Part shown: in pieces, positions 16,586-24,683 of the stretch
How positions within the stretch are numbered: position 1 is the first letter of the stretch
Layout: the number at the start of each line of letters is the position of its first letter
Assembly (NCBI RefSeq): GCF_041080675.1
Contig: NZ_CP163520.1
Location: 4,898,001-4,962,000 of the forward strand
Origin: Streptomyces sp. cg36
Lineage (GTDB): Bacteria > Actinomycetota > Actinomycetes > Streptomycetales > Streptomycetaceae
Direction of reading: 5' to 3'
DNA length: 64,000 nucleotides
Program-made: the position numbers and the translations under genes
Notes under the pieces: generated by a model
The model's database searches: none
Seen by the model: the letters and a program-made list of their open reading frames with translations, nothing else
Told to the model about the DNA's origin: nothing

Positions 16586-17722
16586 ATGGTCGACACACAG
16601 CACGGCCCCCTCGCGGGGTTCACGGTCGGCGTCACCGCCGCCCGCCGCGCCGACGAGCTCGCGGCGATCCTCCAGCGCCGCGGCGCCGCCGTCGTACACG
16701 GCCCCGCCCTGCGCATCGTGCCGCTCGCCAACGACGGCGAGCTGCTCTCGGCCACCAAGGAGCTGATCGACGAGCCGCCGCACATCGTGGTCGCCACCAC
16801 CGCGATCGGATTCCGCGGCTGGGTGGAGGCCGCCGACGGCTGGGGGCTCGGCGAGGAACTGCTGGCCCGGCTGCGCGCCACCGAACTGCTGGCGCGCGGC
16901 CCCAAGGCCAAGGGCGCGATACGGGCGGCCGGGCTCACCGAGGAGTGGTCGCCCTCCTCCGACTCGATGGCCGAGGTCCTGGACCGGCTGCTCGGCCACG
17001 GCGTGGAGGGCCGCCGGATCGCGGTCCAGCTGCACGGCGAGCCGCTGCCCGGCTTCGTGGAGGCGCTGCGGGCGGGCGGCGCCCAGGTCGTGGGCGTCCC
17101 CGTCTACCGCTGGCTGCCGCCGGAGGACATCGGCCCGCTCGACCGGCTGCTCGACCTCACCGTGGCGCGCGGCCTGGACGCGGTGAGCTTCACCAGCGCC
17201 CCCGCCGCCGCCTCCCTCTTCTCCCGGGCCGAGGAGCGCGGGCTGCTCCCCGACCTGCTCGCCGCGCTGAACGGGGACGTCCTGGCCGCCTGCGTGGGGC
17301 CGGTGACCGCGCTGCCGCTGCAGGCGCGCGGCATCAAGACGGTGGCGCCCGAACGGTTCCGGCTGGGCCCGCTGGTCCAGCTGCTCTGCTGCGAACTGCC
17401 CGCCCGCGCGCGGACGCTGCCGATCGCCGGGCGCCGGATGGAGATCCGCGGCCACGCGGTGCTCATCGACGGCGAGCTGCGGCCGGTGCCGCCCGCCGGG
17501 ATGTCGCTGCTGCGCGCCCTCGCCGCCAAGCCCGGCTGGGTGGTCTCGCGCGCCGATCTGCTGCGGGCCCTGCCGGGTTCGGGCACCGACGAGCACGCGG
17601 TGGAGACCGCGATGACCCGGCTGCGCACCGCGCTGGGCGCCCCCAAGCTGATCCAGACCGTGGTCAAACGGGGCTACCGGCTCGCCCTGGACCCGGGTTC
17701 GGACGCCAAGTACGCGGACTGA
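16586..17722 (+). CDS. nnaR: NnaR-type regulator: HemD-like domain fused to winged helix
   Basis: 378-residue two-domain protein. Residues about 1-265 resemble uroporphyrinogen-III synthase (GFTVGVTAARRADELAAIL, DAVSFTSAPAAASLF). Residues about 285-375 form an OmpR-type DNA-binding domain (VLIDGELRPVPPAGMSLLRAL...AVETAMTRLRTALG...VVKRGYRL). The fusion is known in actinobacteria as NnaR, a co-regulator of nitrate/nitrite assimilation with GlnR; the HemD part may sense rather than catalyse. The start at 16586 follows TTGGAGAGCC. The adjacent narK gene fits this role. The older annotation as a plain HemD enzyme is probably misleading. Confidence 0.88.
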   Translation: MVDTQHGPLAGFTVGVTAARRADELAAILQRRGAAVVHGPALRIVPLANDGELLSATKELIDEPPHIVVATTAIGFRGWVEAADGWGLGEELLARLRATELLARGPKAKGAIRAAGLTEEWSPSSDSMAEVLDRLLGHGVEGRRIAVQLHGEPLPGFVEALRAGGAQVVGVPVYRWLPPEDIGPLDRLLDLTVARGLDAVSFTSAPAAASLFSRAEERGLLPDLLAALNGDVLAACVGPVTALPLQARGIKTVAPERFRLGPLVQLLCCELPARARTLPIAGRRMEIRGHAVLIDGELRPVPPAGMSLLRALAAKPGWVVSRADLLRALPGSGTDEHAVETAMTRLRTALGAPKLIQTVVKRGYRLALDPGSDAKYAD

Positions 17723-17741
17723 GCCGTCGTCCGCGGCCCGT

Positions 17742-17779
17742 CCCCTCCCGCCGCCGCGCCCCGCGTGCGGCGGGAGGGG
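17742..17779 (+). terminator. Terminator after nnaR
   Basis: A 13-bp perfect stem (17742-17754 with 17767-17779) with a 12-base GC-rich loop, 20 bases after the nnaR stop. No U-tract. Confidence 0.6.
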
Positions 17780-17866
17780 TTCCGGCGCCGCCCCCGGGCG
17801 GGCACTCTGGAGGGACGGCACGGTACGGAACTCACCGGTGTGACCTTCCAAGGCGGTGACGCACGC

Positions 17867-18433
17867 ATGTTGCGGTTCGACTCCGGGCGGATCTGTCTGG
17901 ATCTGGTGGCGACCGGGGCGTACGACAGCGATCAGCTCGACAGCACCGGACGGCTCGGCCAGTGGCTCGTCGGCGCCGGACTGGTGCCGGCCGGGACGCC
18001 GCTGACGGGGGCCGACGGCCAGTGGCTGGCCCGGTTCGCCGAACTGCGCGAGCAGATCGGCCAGCTGGTCCACGCCGAGCTGGGCGGCCGGGGCGGCTCG
18101 GCCGCCGCGGCCCTGGAGCGGGTCAACGCCCTCGCCGCCGCCGCACCCCCGGGCGTACGTGCGATCCGGGGCGCCGACGGACGGCTGGAGCGCACCCTCA
18201 GCGGCGCGCCCGACTGCACCGCGCTGCTCGCCGTGGTCGCCCGGGACGCGGTGGAGCTGCTCACCGACCCGCGCGACCGGGCCCGGCTGCGCCAGTGCGA
18301 GGGCGACAACTGCTTCCGGCTCTACCTCGACACCTCCCGGGGGCGCCGCCGCCGCTGGTGCTCCAGCGAGGTCTGCGGCAACCGGGAACGGGTGGCCCGC
18401 CACCGCCGGCGGACGGCAGCCGCGGCCCTGTAG
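17867..18433 (+). CDS. CGNR zinc-finger (ABATE-domain) protein
   Basis: 188 residues. The N-terminal part matches ABATE-type domains (RICLDLVATG near the start, LRDARLR-like helices). The C-terminal 45 residues form the CGNR zinc finger: C-x4-C, then RRWCSSEVCGNRERVARHRRR, which reads as a nucleic-acid binding tail. Members are presumed transcription regulators with an unknown ligand. The ATG at 17867 is the most likely start; the GTG at 17840 would add nine residues. It stands alone between the nnaR terminator and the sigma factor gene. Confidence 0.85.
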   Translation: MLRFDSGRICLDLVATGAYDSDQLDSTGRLGQWLVGAGLVPAGTPLTGADGQWLARFAELREQIGQLVHAELGGRGGSAAAALERVNALAAAAPPGVRAIRGADGRLERTLSGAPDCTALLAVVARDAVELLTDPRDRARLRQCEGDNCFRLYLDTSRGRRRRWCSSEVCGNRERVARHRRRTAAAAL

Positions 18434-18488
18434 CCGCGCCCCGCGCACCCCTGGGACCACTCCTCAAACAAAAATCCCCGCTCGATTT

Positions 18489-18515
18489 TGAATGGTCCAG
18501 GACAACCGCCCGTAT
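18489..18515 (+). promoter_or_regulatory. Candidate autoregulated ECF promoter
   Basis: TGAATG (18489-18494), a 16-base spacer and CGTAT (18511-18515). This resembles the TGAACC-N16/17-CGT pattern reported for the related mycobacterial sigma L. Transcription would start near 18522, about 50 bases before the preferred sigma-gene start codon. Confidence 0.4.
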
Positions 18516-18572
18516 GGAGGGATGAGCCGGTACGCGCCCGCGCACCGGCAGGGTCTCGACCGGGAGGTTCTG

Positions 18573-19136
18573 GTGCGCAAGGATGCCGCCGTGGCCGATG
18601 ACCGTCCGCAAGGCGCCCGGCACCGCTCTGTCCCCGACGAGGAGCTGATGCGGGCGCTCTACCGCGAACACGCGGGACCGCTGCTCGCGTATGTGCTCCG
18701 CCTCGTCGCCGGTGACCGCCAGCGGGCCGAGGACGTCGTGCAGGAGACGCTCATCCGTGCCTGGAAGAACGCCGGTCAGCTCAACCGGGCCACCGGTTCG
18801 GTCCGCCCCTGGCTGGTGACGGTCGCACGGCGCATCGTCATCGACGGCCACCGCAGCCGGCAGGCCCGGCCGCAGGAGGTCGATCCGTCGCCGCTGGAGG
18901 TCATGCCCGCGGAGGACGAGATCGACAAGGCGCTGTGGCTGATGACGCTCTCGGACGCGCTCGACGACCTGACGCCCGCCCACCGGGAGGCGCTCGTCGA
19001 GACGTACTTCAAAGGACGTACGGTCAATGAAGCGGCCCAGGTGCTGGGCGTACCGAGCGGGACCGTGCGGTCCCGTGTCTTCTACGCCCTGCGCTCCATG
19101 AAACTCGCGTTGGAGGAACGGGGGGTGACGGCATGA
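18573..19136 (+). CDS. sigU: ECF RNA polymerase sigma factor, SigU-like
   Basis: 187 residues from the GTG at 18573, preceded by GGGAGG at ideal spacing. Upstream ATGs (18492, 18522) are in frame but poorly spaced from any ribosome binding site. Sigma region 2 (LYREHAGPLLAYVLRLVAGDRQRAEDVVQETLIRAWKN, residues about 25-62) and region 4 (LTPAHREALVETYFKGRTVNEAAQVLGVPSGTVRSRVF) are both complete. Its stop overlaps the start of the anti-sigma gene. The name follows remembered synteny with S. coelicolor sigU, whose activity affects secretion and aerial growth. Confidence 0.88.
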   Translation: MRKDAAVADDRPQGARHRSVPDEELMRALYREHAGPLLAYVLRLVAGDRQRAEDVVQETLIRAWKNAGQLNRATGSVRPWLVTVARRIVIDGHRSRQARPQEVDPSPLEVMPAEDEIDKALWLMTLSDALDDLTPAHREALVETYFKGRTVNEAAQVLGVPSGTVRSRVFYALRSMKLALEERGVTA

Positions 19137-19894
19137 CCACGCCGGAGTACCAGTCCGAGCACGAGGCGGTCGCGGCGTACGCGCTCGGCGTCCTCGACGA
19201 CGCCGAGGCCACCGCCTTCGAGGCCCATCTGGCGGGCTGCGACCTGTGCGCGGCCGAGCTGGAGCAGCTGGCCGGGATGGAACCGCTGCTGGCGACCCTG
19301 AAGGAGTTCCCGGGCCCCGCCGACCGGCCGCTGCGCCCGGCGCCGCCCAGCATGAGCGAACGGCTGATCGGCGAGGTCGCGGTCCAGCGCGCCAAGCGCA
19401 GGCGCCGCACCACCTATCTGGTGGCCGCCGCCGCCGCGCTGATCGTGGGCGGTCCCGCGATCGCCGTGGTGGCCACCTCCGGCGACTCGGGTACGCACCA
19501 GAGCGCCGAGGCGGAGCCGCACCCCACCAGCCCGGCCGAGGACGCCTTCTTCAACCACATGACCCAGAAGGTGGCGGCCACCGACGCGACCACCGGCGTC
19601 ACCGCCACCATCGGCACCGAGAAGAAGGGCTGGGGCACCCACACCGTCCTGGAGCTGAAGAACGTGAAGGGGCCGCTCAAGTGCAGCCTCATCGCGGTCG
19701 GCAAGGACGGCGAGCAGGAGACGGTGACCACCTGGGCGGTTCCCACCTGGGGTTACGGGATCAAGGACAGCCCGCACAAGGGGGCCGAGTACCCGCTGTA
19801 CGTGCACGGCGGTACCGCCCTGAACCGGGACCAGATCGACCATTTCGAGGTCCGGACCCTGGACGGCAAGGCGCTGGTGGACGTGCCCGCCTGA
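19133..19894 (+). CDS. rsuA: Zinc-binding transmembrane anti-sigma factor
   Basis: 253 residues. The N-terminal anti-sigma domain carries the ZAS zinc motif H32-x3-C36-x2-C39 (HLAGCDLC). One membrane helix lies at about 91-113 (YLVAAAAALIVGGPAIAVVA), and the C-terminus is an external domain of about 135 residues of the RskA type. It should hold the ECF sigma factor inactive at the membrane until an envelope signal releases it. The ATGA overlap with the sigma gene couples their translation and stoichiometry. Confidence 0.88.
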   Translation: MTTPEYQSEHEAVAAYALGVLDDAEATAFEAHLAGCDLCAAELEQLAGMEPLLATLKEFPGPADRPLRPAPPSMSERLIGEVAVQRAKRRRRTTYLVAAAAALIVGGPAIAVVATSGDSGTHQSAEAEPHPTSPAEDAFFNHMTQKVAATDATTGVTATIGTEKKGWGTHTVLELKNVKGPLKCSLIAVGKDGEQETVTTWAVPTWGYGIKDSPHKGAEYPLYVHGGTALNRDQIDHFEVRTLDGKALVDVPA

Positions 19895-19928
19895 CCAGCA
19901 GGTGGTCTTTCCTTGATCACCGGCTGGT
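19894..19928 (+). terminator. Hairpin after the anti-sigma gene
   Basis: ACCAGC (19894-19899) pairs with GCTGGT (19923-19928) and the inner GGTG pairs with CACC, with a T-rich 14-base loop. It begins at the anti-sigma stop codon. Moderate terminator candidate. Confidence 0.4.
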
Positions 19929-19999
19929 CACCGCCTGACAGAGCCGCCCCCTTCGCGTACGGTTGACGGCTGCCCAATGCACGTCAGAAGGGGGCCCCG

Positions 20000-22426
20000 G
20001 TGGCCGCGCAGGAAGCCGCTGTCGACTCGGTCAGAGACCGCGAGATCGGAGTCGAGCAGGAACACCTGGACAAGGTGTACCGCCGCCTGGAGGAGAAGAT
20101 CCACGAGGCGGAGTTCCTGATGAACGACGCCGCCCAGCGCGGCCAGGTCGGCACGCCCGGCGCGCTGGCCGAGCGGGACGCCCAGGTCTTCCGGGCCGGG
20201 ATCCATCTCAACCGGCTCAACAACGAGTTCGAGGACTTCCTCTTCGGCCGGATCGACCTGCTGCTCGGCAAGGACGGCAAGAAGGGCCCGGACGGCGCCT
20301 ACACGGCCGTGGAGCCCGCCGAGGGCGTCGTGCGCGAGGACGGGGACGGCAAGCACGCCGAGATCGCCGAGACGCTCCACATCGGCCGCATCGGGGTCCT
20401 GGACTCCGACTACGCGCCGCTGGTCATCGACTGGCGGGCGCCCGCCGCCGCGCCCTTCTACCGCTCCACGCCGGTCGACCCCGGCCGGGTGGTGCGCCGC
20501 CGCGTCATCCGCTCCAAGGGCCGCAGGGTGCTCGGCGTCGAGGACGACCTGATGCGCCCGGAGCTGACCGCGACCCTGGACGGGGCCGTCCTGCCGGTGA
20601 TCGGCGACGGCGCCCTGATGGCGGCGCTCGGCCAGGCCCGCAGCCACACCATGCGCGACATCGTGGCGTCCATCCAGGCCGAGCAGGACCTGGTGATCCG
20701 GGCGCCCGCCGCCTCCGTCACCTACGTCGAGGGCGGCCCCGGCACCGGCAAGACGGCCGTCGCGCTGCACCGCGCCGCCTATCTGCTCTACCAGGACCGC
20801 CGCCGCTACGCGGGCGGCATCCTCATCGTCTCCCCGACCCCGCTGCTGGTGGCGTACACCGAGGGCGTGCTGCCCTCCCTCGGCGAGGAGGGCCAGGTCG
20901 CGATCCGCGCGGTCGGCAACCTCGTCGACGGCGCCGAGGCCACCGCGTACGACGATCCCGCGGTCTCCCGGATCAAGGGCTCCTCCCGGATGCTCCAGGT
21001 GCTGCGCAAGGCGGCCCGGGGCGCGCTGGAGACGGGCGAGCCGGCCCGCTCCAGAACCCGGCGCGGCGCCCCCGCCGGCCGGGGCGCCGCGCCCGCCGAC
21101 TCCGGTCAGCTGGCGTTCGGCGAGGAGCCGGCCGAAGGGGCCGCGCCGGAGCGGAACGCGTCCACCCCGACCCTGCTGCGGGTCGTCGCCTTCGGGCGGC
21201 GCATCGAGCTGGAGGCCGAGGAGCTGCGCCGGATCCGGCACGCGGTGCTCAGCGGGACCGCCCCGGTCAACCTGCTGCGCCCGCGCGCCCGCAAGCTGCT
21301 CCTGGACGCCCTGTGGGACCGCTCCGGCGCCGCCGGGCGGCACAGCGACCCGGAGCTCGCCGCCGAGCTGCGCTCCTCGTTCGACGAGGACATCACCTCC
21401 GAGGACGCCTTCCTCGCGTTCCTGGACGCGTGGTGGCCCGAGCTGACCCCGCGCGGGGTGCTGGCCGCGATGGGCGACGAGCGGCGGCTCTCGCGCTGGG
21501 CGCGCCGGGTGCTGACGCCCGGCGAGACCCGGCGCCTGGCCCGTTCGCTGGGCCGGCTGGACGCGGACGGCCACGGCCCCCTGTCGGTGCACGACGTGGC
21601 GCTCCTGGACGAGCTCCAGACGCTGCTCGGCACCCCGGCCCGGCCGCGCAAGAAGCGCGAGTACGACCCGCTGGACGCGCTGACCGGCCTGGAGGAGCTG
21701 ATGCCGCAGCGCGAGGAGACCCAGCGCGAGCGCGCCGAGCGGCTGGCCCAGGAGCGCACCGAGTACGCGCACGTCATCGTGGACGAGGCGCAGGACCTCA
21801 CGCCGATGCAGTGGCGGATGGTGGGCCGCCGGGGCCGCACCGCGACCTGGACGGTGGTCGGGGACCCGGCCCAGTCGTCCTGGTCCGACCCGGACGAGGC
21901 GGGCGCCGCGCGCGACGAGGCGCTGGGCTCGCGCCCGCGCCGCCGCTTCGAGCTGACCGTGAACTACCGCAACCCGGCCGAGATCGCGGAACTGGCCGCC
22001 CGGGTGCTGGCGTTGGCGATGCCGGGGATGAAGTCCCCGGCGGCGGTGCGCTCGACCGGGGTGGAGCCGCGCTTCGTGGAGGCCGGTGACGACCTGGCCC
22101 GTTCGGTGCGCGAGGAGGCGGCCCGGCTGCTCGGCCAGGTGGACGGCACGGTCGGCGTGGTCGTCGCGATGCGGCGGCGCGAGCAGGCCGCGCGCTGGCT
22201 GGCGGAGCTGGGCGAGCGCGTGGTGGCGCTGGGCAGCCTGGAGGCCAAGGGCCTGGAGTACGACGCGACGGTGGTGGTCTCCCCGGCGGAGATCGCCGAC
22301 GAGTCGCCGGCCGGGCTGCGGGTGCTGTACGTGGCGCTGACCCGGGCCACCCAGCAGCTCACCGTGGTCTCCTGCGAACGCGACGAGCCGGACGCGGACG
22401 GGGTGCCCGACCTGCTGCGGGAGTGA
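20000..22426 (+). CDS. HelD/HelR-type superfamily 1 helicase-like RNAP-recycling ATPase
   Basis: 808 residues. A coiled-coil N-terminal arm (EQEHLDKVYRRLEEKIHEAEFLMNDA region, residues 16-80) precedes a UvrD-like ATPase split by an insertion. Walker A GGPGTGKT is at 245-252, motif II is VIVDEAQDLTPMQW, motif IV GDPAQSSW and motif VI LYVALTRATQQL. This layout matches HelD rather than UvrD/PcrA. HelD proteins release stalled RNA polymerase, and the actinobacterial HelR branch protects polymerase from rifamycins. The insertion holds an Arg/Ala/Pro-rich linker (residues about 345-375). A rifamycin-associated element was not seen upstream. The GTG at 20000 follows AGAAGGGGG. Confidence 0.88.
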   Translation: MAAQEAAVDSVRDREIGVEQEHLDKVYRRLEEKIHEAEFLMNDAAQRGQVGTPGALAERDAQVFRAGIHLNRLNNEFEDFLFGRIDLLLGKDGKKGPDGAYTAVEPAEGVVREDGDGKHAEIAETLHIGRIGVLDSDYAPLVIDWRAPAAAPFYRSTPVDPGRVVRRRVIRSKGRRVLGVEDDLMRPELTATLDGAVLPVIGDGALMAALGQARSHTMRDIVASIQAEQDLVIRAPAASVTYVEGGPGTGKTAVALHRAAYLLYQDRRRYAGGILIVSPTPLLVAYTEGVLPSLGEEGQVAIRAVGNLVDGAEATAYDDPAVSRIKGSSRMLQVLRKAARGALETGEPARSRTRRGAPAGRGAAPADSGQLAFGEEPAEGAAPERNASTPTLLRVVAFGRRIELEAEELRRIRHAVLSGTAPVNLLRPRARKLLLDALWDRSGAAGRHSDPELAAELRSSFDEDITSEDAFLAFLDAWWPELTPRGVLAAMGDERRLSRWARRVLTPGETRRLARSLGRLDADGHGPLSVHDVALLDELQTLLGTPARPRKKREYDPLDALTGLEELMPQREETQRERAERLAQERTEYAHVIVDEAQDLTPMQWRMVGRRGRTATWTVVGDPAQSSWSDPDEAGAARDEALGSRPRRRFELTVNYRNPAEIAELAARVLALAMPGMKSPAAVRSTGVEPRFVEAGDDLARSVREEAARLLGQVDGTVGVVVAMRRREQAARWLAELGERVVALGSLEAKGLEYDATVVVSPAEIADESPAGLRVLYVALTRATQQLTVVSCERDEPDADGVPDLLRE

Positions 22427-22529
22427 GGACGAGCGGCGTCCGGGGGCGGTCCGCGCGCCCGGACGGCGCAGTCAACCCGCGAAGTGCGAATCACTTGCCG
22501 GGGTGGTTTGTTAGCCTGGTTGTGGCACC

Positions 22530-22665
22530 GGCTCGATCCAAGCCCCCGGGCCCAACCTTAGTCGCCTAGAGCGACCACTTGCCGCGAGGCGAGCATGGCG
22601 GGTCGGTGTCTTCAACGTGGCGACAGGCCCACGTCATCTTCCGATGGCGTGGGCCTGTTCTGCTT
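22530..22665 (+). ncRNA. Candidate small RNA ended by a U-bearing hairpin
   Basis: The segment between the HelD-like gene and the malic enzyme ends in a 15-bp hairpin followed by tctgctttt. The terminator lies about 200 bases after the HelD stop and before the malic-enzyme operator, so it does not fit either gene well and suggests a separate transcript or an attenuator. The 5' boundary is approximate. Confidence 0.3.
22623..22658 (+). terminator. Strong hairpin terminator or attenuator
   Basis: ACAGGCCCACGTCAT (22623-22637) pairs with ATGGCGTGGGCCTGT (22644-22658), 15 bp with one G-T pair, loop CTTCCG, followed by a T-rich stretch. Confidence 0.7.
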
Positions 22666-22701
22666 TTCGGGGCTTCCGCCGAAGCAGTCTCTCTCGTATG
22701 G

Positions 22702-22717
22702 TGGAAACTGTTTTCCA
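22702..22717. promoter_or_regulatory. IclR-like palindromic operator
   Basis: TGGAAA-CTGT-TTTCCA, a perfect 6+6 inverted repeat. It resembles the E. coli IclR consensus TGGAAATNATTTCCA, with one extra spacer base, and lies 118 bases before the malic enzyme start. Confidence 0.5.
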
Positions 22718-22835
22718 AAAAGAACGACGCGTTACCGGCTACCCGCCGGTAGGTGCGAACATCGGAAGGCGCCGGCCCGGCAACAGCGCGGGGCGGCGCT
22801 AGCAACGAAGCTAGGGAAAGCAGAGGAACCCGGTC

Positions 22836-24251
22836 ATGGCAACGGCGCCCAGCGTCTCGTACTCGATGACGGTCAGACTGGAGGTGCCCGCCAGCGGAAC
22901 GGCGGTCTCCCAGCTCACCACGGCCGTGGAGTCCTCCGGCGGATCGGTCACCGGCCTCGACGTGACCGCCTCCGGCCACGAGAAGCTCCGGATCGACGTC
23001 ACCATCGCGGCCACCTCCACGGCGCACGCCGACGAGATCGTCGGGAAGCTGCGCGGGATCGAGGGCGTCACCCTCGGCAAGGTCTCCGACCGTACGTTCC
23101 TGATGCACCTCGGCGGCAAGATCGAGATGGCGTCCAAGCACCCCATCCGCAACCGTGACGACCTCTCGATGATCTACACCCCGGGGGTCGCCCGGGTCTG
23201 CATGGCGATCGCCGAGAACCCCGAGGACGCCCGCCGCCTCACCATCAAGCGCAACTCCGTCGCCGTGGTCACCGACGGCTCGGCCGTCCTCGGCCTCGGC
23301 AACATCGGCCCCAAGGCCGCGCTCCCGGTCATGGAGGGCAAGGCGGCCCTCTTCAAGCGGTTCGCGGGCATCGACGCCTGGCCGCTCTGCCTGGACACCC
23401 AGGACACCGACGAGATCGTCGCGATCGTCAAGGCGATCGCCCCCGGCTTCGCCGGCATCAACCTCGAAGACATCTCCGCCCCCCGCTGCTTCGAGATCGA
23501 GGCACGGCTGCGCGAGGCCCTCGACATCCCCGTCTTCCACGACGACCAGCACGGCACCGCCATCGTGGTGCTCGCCGCGCTCACCAACGCGCTGCGCGTG
23601 GTCGGCAAGGGCATCGGCGACGTACGGGTCGTCATGTCCGGCGCGGGCGCGGCCGGTACGGCCATCCTCAAGCTGCTGCTGGCGGCCGGGGTGAAGAACG
23701 CGGTCGTCGCCGACATCCAGGGCGTCGTCCACGCGGGCCGCGCCGACCTGGCCGGCGCCGACGGCGACTCCGACATGGCGTCGCTGCGCTGGATCGCCGA
23801 CAACACCAACCCCGAGGGCCTCACCGGCACCCTCAAGGAGGCCGTGGTCGGCGCCGACGTCTTCATCGGCGTCTCCGCCCCCAACGTCCTGAACGGCGAC
23901 GACGTGGCCGCGATGGCCGAGGGCGCCATCGTCTTCGCGCTCGCGAACCCCGACCCCGAGGTCGACCCGGGCGTCGCGCGCGAGACGGCGGCCGTGGTGG
24001 CCACCGGCCGCTCCGACTTCCCCAACCAGATCAACAACGTGCTGGTCTTCCCGGGCGTCTTCCGCGGCCTCCTGGACGCCCAGTCGCGCACGGTGAACAC
24101 CGACATGATGCTGGCCGCCGCGACCGCGCTCGCCGACGTGGTGACCGAGGGCGAGCTGAACCCGAACTACATCATCCCGTCCGTCTTCAACGACAAGGTC
24201 GCGGGCGCGGTCGCGGGCGCGGTGCGCACGGCGGCCCAGGCCGCTCTCTGA
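22836..24251 (+). CDS. NAD-dependent malic enzyme with N-terminal ACT-like domain
   Basis: 471 residues catalysing oxidative decarboxylation of malate to pyruvate. Residues about 8-85 form an ACT-like regulatory domain (YSMTVRLEVPASGTAVSQL). The catalytic part has YTPGVARVC, the metal-ligand region INLEDISAPRCFEIE, FHDDQHGTAIV, and the dinucleotide-binding loop GAGAAGTAI. This small bacterial form with an ACT domain corresponds to the NAD-type enzyme of S. coelicolor, as I recall it. The ATG at 22836 follows AGAGGA. The long structured leader with a palindrome suggests carbon-source control. Cofactor preference is inferred from the family, not from a residue I can prove. Confidence 0.92.
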   Translation: MATAPSVSYSMTVRLEVPASGTAVSQLTTAVESSGGSVTGLDVTASGHEKLRIDVTIAATSTAHADEIVGKLRGIEGVTLGKVSDRTFLMHLGGKIEMASKHPIRNRDDLSMIYTPGVARVCMAIAENPEDARRLTIKRNSVAVVTDGSAVLGLGNIGPKAALPVMEGKAALFKRFAGIDAWPLCLDTQDTDEIVAIVKAIAPGFAGINLEDISAPRCFEIEARLREALDIPVFHDDQHGTAIVVLAALTNALRVVGKGIGDVRVVMSGAGAAGTAILKLLLAAGVKNAVVADIQGVVHAGRADLAGADGDSDMASLRWIADNTNPEGLTGTLKEAVVGADVFIGVSAPNVLNGDDVAAMAEGAIVFALANPDPEVDPGVARETAAVVATGRSDFPNQINNVLVFPGVFRGLLDAQSRTVNTDMMLAAATALADVVTEGELNPNYIIPSVFNDKVAGAVAGAVRTAAQAAL

Positions 24252-24683
24252 CGGGCCCCGCGACGGCCGCCACCGGCGGCCGGACGGTCTCCCCGGGGGG
24301 CCGGGCCGCGGCGCGGACGCGCTGTGACCGGCCCCACGTCCGCCCCGCCTCCGGCGCGTCGCGGGATGCGGCGCCCTGGGGGCGCCCGTAGGGTGGCGGA
24401 CCATGAACCGCATCCGCCCCGGCGGTTCCAGCGAGTCTCCAGGGAGTCGACGGAGCGTCACCATGACGGGGTTGTGGCGCTTTTCGTGTGACTCCGAAGG
24501 GTGCCGGATTGGCTTTCCCGCCACAGGTGGGGGCAGGATGCGTAACCGGGCGCGAGGGTCCGACACGGACCCGGGTCCGGGGACTGTCCGAGGGCCCTGG
24601 CAGCATCGGCTTCGCTGTACCCAACATGCGGCTTTCCGCCGCGTGGCACGCCTCACAGGCAAGAAGAACACGGGAGTAAGAAC
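24252..24683 (+). other. 432-base upstream region of hupA
   Basis: No supported gene. A 94-codon open frame (24403-24687) overlaps the hupA start, has atypical composition and no ribosome binding site, and is rejected. A perfect 14-bp palindrome CGGACCCGGGTCCG lies near 24578. The hupA promoter is probably in the less GC-rich stretch 24470-24560 (ttttcgtgtgac, ggattggcttt), but I cannot fix its boxes. Confidence 0.5.

Larger units (their letters stand above)
22427..22835 (+). other. 409-base structured leader region before the malic enzyme gene
   Basis: No convincing gene. From left to right it holds a small hairpin GTCGC-CTAGA-GCGAC (about 22561-22575), a strong terminator-like hairpin (22623-22658), a 16-bp palindrome (22702-22717), a hairpin TACCGGC-TACCC-GCCGGTA (22733-22751), a weaker GCGCCG/CGGCGC pairing, and CTAGC-AACGAA-GCTAG (22799-22814). 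The malic enzyme start is at 22836. The first half looks like a short independent transcript and the second half like the gene's own regulated 5' region. Confidence 0.55.
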
